From contig NZ_WWGX01000034.1 of NCBI RefSeq assembly GCF_009862265.1, positions 1-37,538 on the forward strand: a stretch of DNA of 37,538 bases. The letters run 5' to 3'. Below the pieces are notes generated by a model that saw nothing but the letters and a program-made list of their open reading frames with translations, did not search any database and was not told the origin of the DNA. Within the stretch, counting starts at the first letter, position 1; each line of letters begins with the position of its first letter. Position numbers and translations under genes: made by a program. This DNA is from Streptomyces sp. SID8352. Its GTDB lineage: Bacteria; Actinomycetota; Actinomycetes; Streptomycetales; Streptomycetaceae. Shown here one piece after another: positions 35,874 through 37,538 of the stretch.

Positions 35874-37183
35874 TGGCACTCACCGGTCGCACCGCGCTGA
35901 TCGCGGCCCTGGGCTCGGTCCCCGTCGGCGTCTGGGCCCCGGGATGGGCGGGCCTCCTCGCCGTCAACGCGCCGCTGGCGGTGGCGTGCGCCTGCGACTA
36001 CGCCCTGGCCGCCCCGGTCCGGCGCCTGCTCCTGGAACGCTCCGGTGCCACCTCCGCCCGGCTGGGCGAGAGGGTCGACCTCACGCTGACGGTGACCAAT
36101 CCGTCCGGACGCCCGCTGCGGGCGCGCCTCCGCGACGCCTGGCCGCCCAGCAGCTGGCTCCCGGGGACGGAGACGGAGGCCTCCCGGCACCGGCTGGCGG
36201 TGCCGCCCGGTGAACGCCGCCGCGTGGTCACCCGGCTGCGGCCCACCCGCCGGGGCGACCGCAGCGCGGACCGCGTCACGATCCGCTCCTACGGGCCCCT
36301 CGGGCTGGCCGCCCGCCAGGGCACCCACCGGGTGCCGTGGACCGTGCGGGTGCTGCCGCCGTTCACCAGCCGCAAGCACCTGCCGTCGAAACTGTCCCGG
36401 CTCCGTGAACTCGACGGCCGCACCAGCGTCCTGACCCGTGGTCAGGGCACCGAGTTCGACAGCCTGCGCGAGTACGTGCCGGGCGACGACACCCGGTCCA
36501 TCGACTGGCGTGCCACCGCCCGCACGTCGGCCGTGGCGGTGCGCACCTGGCGACCCGAGCGGGACCGGCACATCCTGCTGGTCCTGGACACCGGCCGCAC
36601 CTCGGCGGGCCGGGTGGGGGACGCCCCCCGCCTGGACGCCTCGATGGACGCGGCACTGCTCCTGGCCGCCCTGGCCTCCCGGGCCGGCGACCGCGTCGAC
36701 CTGCTCGCCTACGACCGCCGGGTGCGGGCGCTGGTCCAGGGCCGGACGGCCCGGGACATGCTGCCGTCCCTGGTGGACGCGATGGCGACGCTGGAGCCCG
36801 AGCTGCTGGAGACCGACGCCCGGGGACTCACGGCGGCGGCCCTGCGGACGGCCTCCCGCCGGTCCCTCGTCGTCCTGTTCACGACGCTCGACGCGGCGCC
36901 GGTCGAGGAGGGCCTGCTGCCCGTCCTGGCCCGGCTCACCCGGCGCCACACGGTCCTCGTGGCGGCCGTCGCGGATCCCTTCGTCGCCCGGATGGCGGCG
37001 TCCCGCGGCAGCACGGAGGCCGTCTACGAGGCCGCGGCGGGCGCCCGGGCCGAGGCGGAGCGCCAGCGCACCGCCGAGCGGCTCCGCCGGCACGGGGTCG
37101 TGGTCGTCGACGCGACCCCCGACCGGCTTCCCCCGGCCCTGGCGGACGCCTATCTGGAACTGAAGGCCGCGGGACGGCTCTGA
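35873..37183 (+). CDS. DUF58 domain-containing protein (MoxR partner)
   Basis: A 436-residue protein. Two short hydrophobic segments (about 7-45) at the N-terminus anchor it to the membrane; the DUF58 motif is EFDSLREYVPGDDTRSIDWR near 194-213. The following region (from VLDTGRT, Asp239) is a von Willebrand factor A-like fold, but the metal-ion (MIDAS) DxSxS is DTGRT, so metal binding is uncertain. The start overlaps the MoxR stop by 1 bp (TGATG). It is the last gene of the operon, with 211 bp to the convergent 5S rRNA gene. Confidence 0.92.
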   Translation: MALTGRTALIAALGSVPVGVWAPGWAGLLAVNAPLAVACACDYALAAPVRRLLLERSGATSARLGERVDLTLTVTNPSGRPLRARLRDAWPPSSWLPGTETEASRHRLAVPPGERRRVVTRLRPTRRGDRSADRVTIRSYGPLGLAARQGTHRVPWTVRVLPPFTSRKHLPSKLSRLRELDGRTSVLTRGQGTEFDSLREYVPGDDTRSIDWRATARTSAVAVRTWRPERDRHILLVLDTGRTSAGRVGDAPRLDASMDAALLLAALASRAGDRVDLLAYDRRVRALVQGRTARDMLPSLVDAMATLEPELLETDARGLTAAALRTASRRSLVVLFTTLDAAPVEEGLLPVLARLTRRHTVLVAAVADPFVARMAASRGSTEAVYEAAAGARAEAERQRTAERLRRHGVVVVDATPDRLPPALADAYLELKAAGRL

Positions 37184-37270
37184 GGCGGCGGTCCGGCCGC
37201 CTCGGAAGGCATCCGCCCGCGGGCGAGCCTGGCGTGCGGGGCAACATGCGAACGCAGGAAACGCGGGAAC

Positions 37271-37306
37271 GCCGAGAACGCCGAGAACGCCGAGAACGCC
37301 GAGAAT
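37271..37306. repeat. 9-bp direct repeat, four copies
   Basis: GCCGAGAAC is repeated at 37271, 37280, 37289 and 37298 (the last ends AAT). It lies between the DUF58 gene and the rRNA terminator. Confidence 0.92.
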
Positions 37307-37353
37307 AAAGTGGCCCGGTGGAAGGCCTCCGCGAAAAGGGGCCGGAACGCAGA

Positions 37354-37383
37354 AAAGCCCCGCACCATGAGGTGCGGGGCTTT
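37354..37383 (-). terminator. rRNA operon terminator
   Basis: A 13-bp perfect stem (AAAGCCCCGCACC, 37354-37366, and its complement 37371-37383) has a 4-nt loop. Read on the minus strand it is followed by TTTTCT. It ends the rRNA transcript and may also stop readthrough from the convergent DUF58 operon. Confidence 0.85.
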
Positions 37384-37394
37384 CCCCAACAATT

Positions 37395-37513
37395 GTTCGG
37401 CGGCGTCCTACTCTCCCACAGGGTCCCCCCTGCAGTACCATCGGCGCTGTAGAGCTTAGCTTCCGGGTTCGGAATGTAACCGGGCGTTTCCCCTACGCTA
37501 TGACCACCGAAAC
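37395..37513 (-). rRNA. rrf: 5S ribosomal RNA
   Basis: A 119-nt gene matching the actinobacterial 5S consensus on the minus strand: it begins GTTTCGGTGGTCATAGCG, contains ATTCCGAACCCGGAAGCTAA, and ends GACGCCGCCGAAC. The ends pair to form the terminal stem. The 25 bp to the window edge belong to the 23S-5S spacer, so the 23S and 16S genes lie to the right. A strong terminator follows within 11 bp. Confidence 0.96.
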
Positions 37514-37538
37514 ACTATGAAACACAACCCGCAACCCC

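Overview
The window is chromosomal DNA of a high-GC actinomycete, almost certainly a Streptomyces or close relative. Third-position G/C is extreme throughout, the MtrA, SecA and HPF products read like Streptomyces proteins, GTG starts and purine-rich Shine-Dalgarno sites are common, and the gene order rv3235-like / secA / hpf / comF / lpqB / mtrB / mtrA is a known actinobacterial conserved block (the Rv3235 to Rv3246c region of Mycobacterium tuberculosis). Nothing suggests a plasmid, phage or insertion sequence. It looks like core chromosome with repeat-rich spacers.

Layout from left to right. 1-4131 (+): a heptamer tandem repeat, then two overlapping genes for a CDP-glycerol glycerophosphotransferase-type protein and a GT2 glycosyltransferase, probably making a wall or surface polymer. 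4208-10911 (-): a polytopic membrane protein and the very large NAD-dependent glutamate dehydrogenase with a strong stem-loop terminator. 10912-12488: a 1.6 kb spacer with a 14-bp repeat array and a 210-bp tandem duplication. 12489-13723 (-): a HAD hydrolase and a DUF6912-type protein. 14040-14690 (+): an Rv3235-family protein. 14691-16019: a second repeat-rich spacer, between convergent genes. 16020-18866 (-): secA. 19148-21077 (+): a GNAT acetyltransferase and a YcaQ/AlkX-like HTH_42 DNA glycosylase. 21258-24126 (-): an orphan LuxR-type response regulator, the long ribosome hibernation factor hpf, and comF. 24512-29214 (-): the coupled mtrA-mtrB-lpqB signalling operon. 29496-31351 (-): a small lipoprotein and mtnA. 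31522-37183 (+): a tightly coupled five-gene operon (GDPD-type membrane protein, DUF4129, DUF4350, MoxR ATPase, DUF58). 37395-37513 (-): 5S rRNA with its terminator, the 3' end of an rRNA operon that continues beyond the window.

How the genes fit together. MtrAB-LpqB is the cell-cycle/envelope two-component system, with LpqB the lipoprotein that modulates MtrB. SecA, HPF and the response regulator link export and ribosome dormancy to growth state. The MoxR operon looks like an envelope-associated AAA+ chaperone machine whose substrate is unknown, and is the best candidate here for an undescribed system. The most unexpected DNA signal is a pair of same-orientation DnaA boxes just upstream of comF. 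A second theme is that most 3'-end or convergent spacers carry a short repeat family of their own. Three genes also appear to start without a leader.
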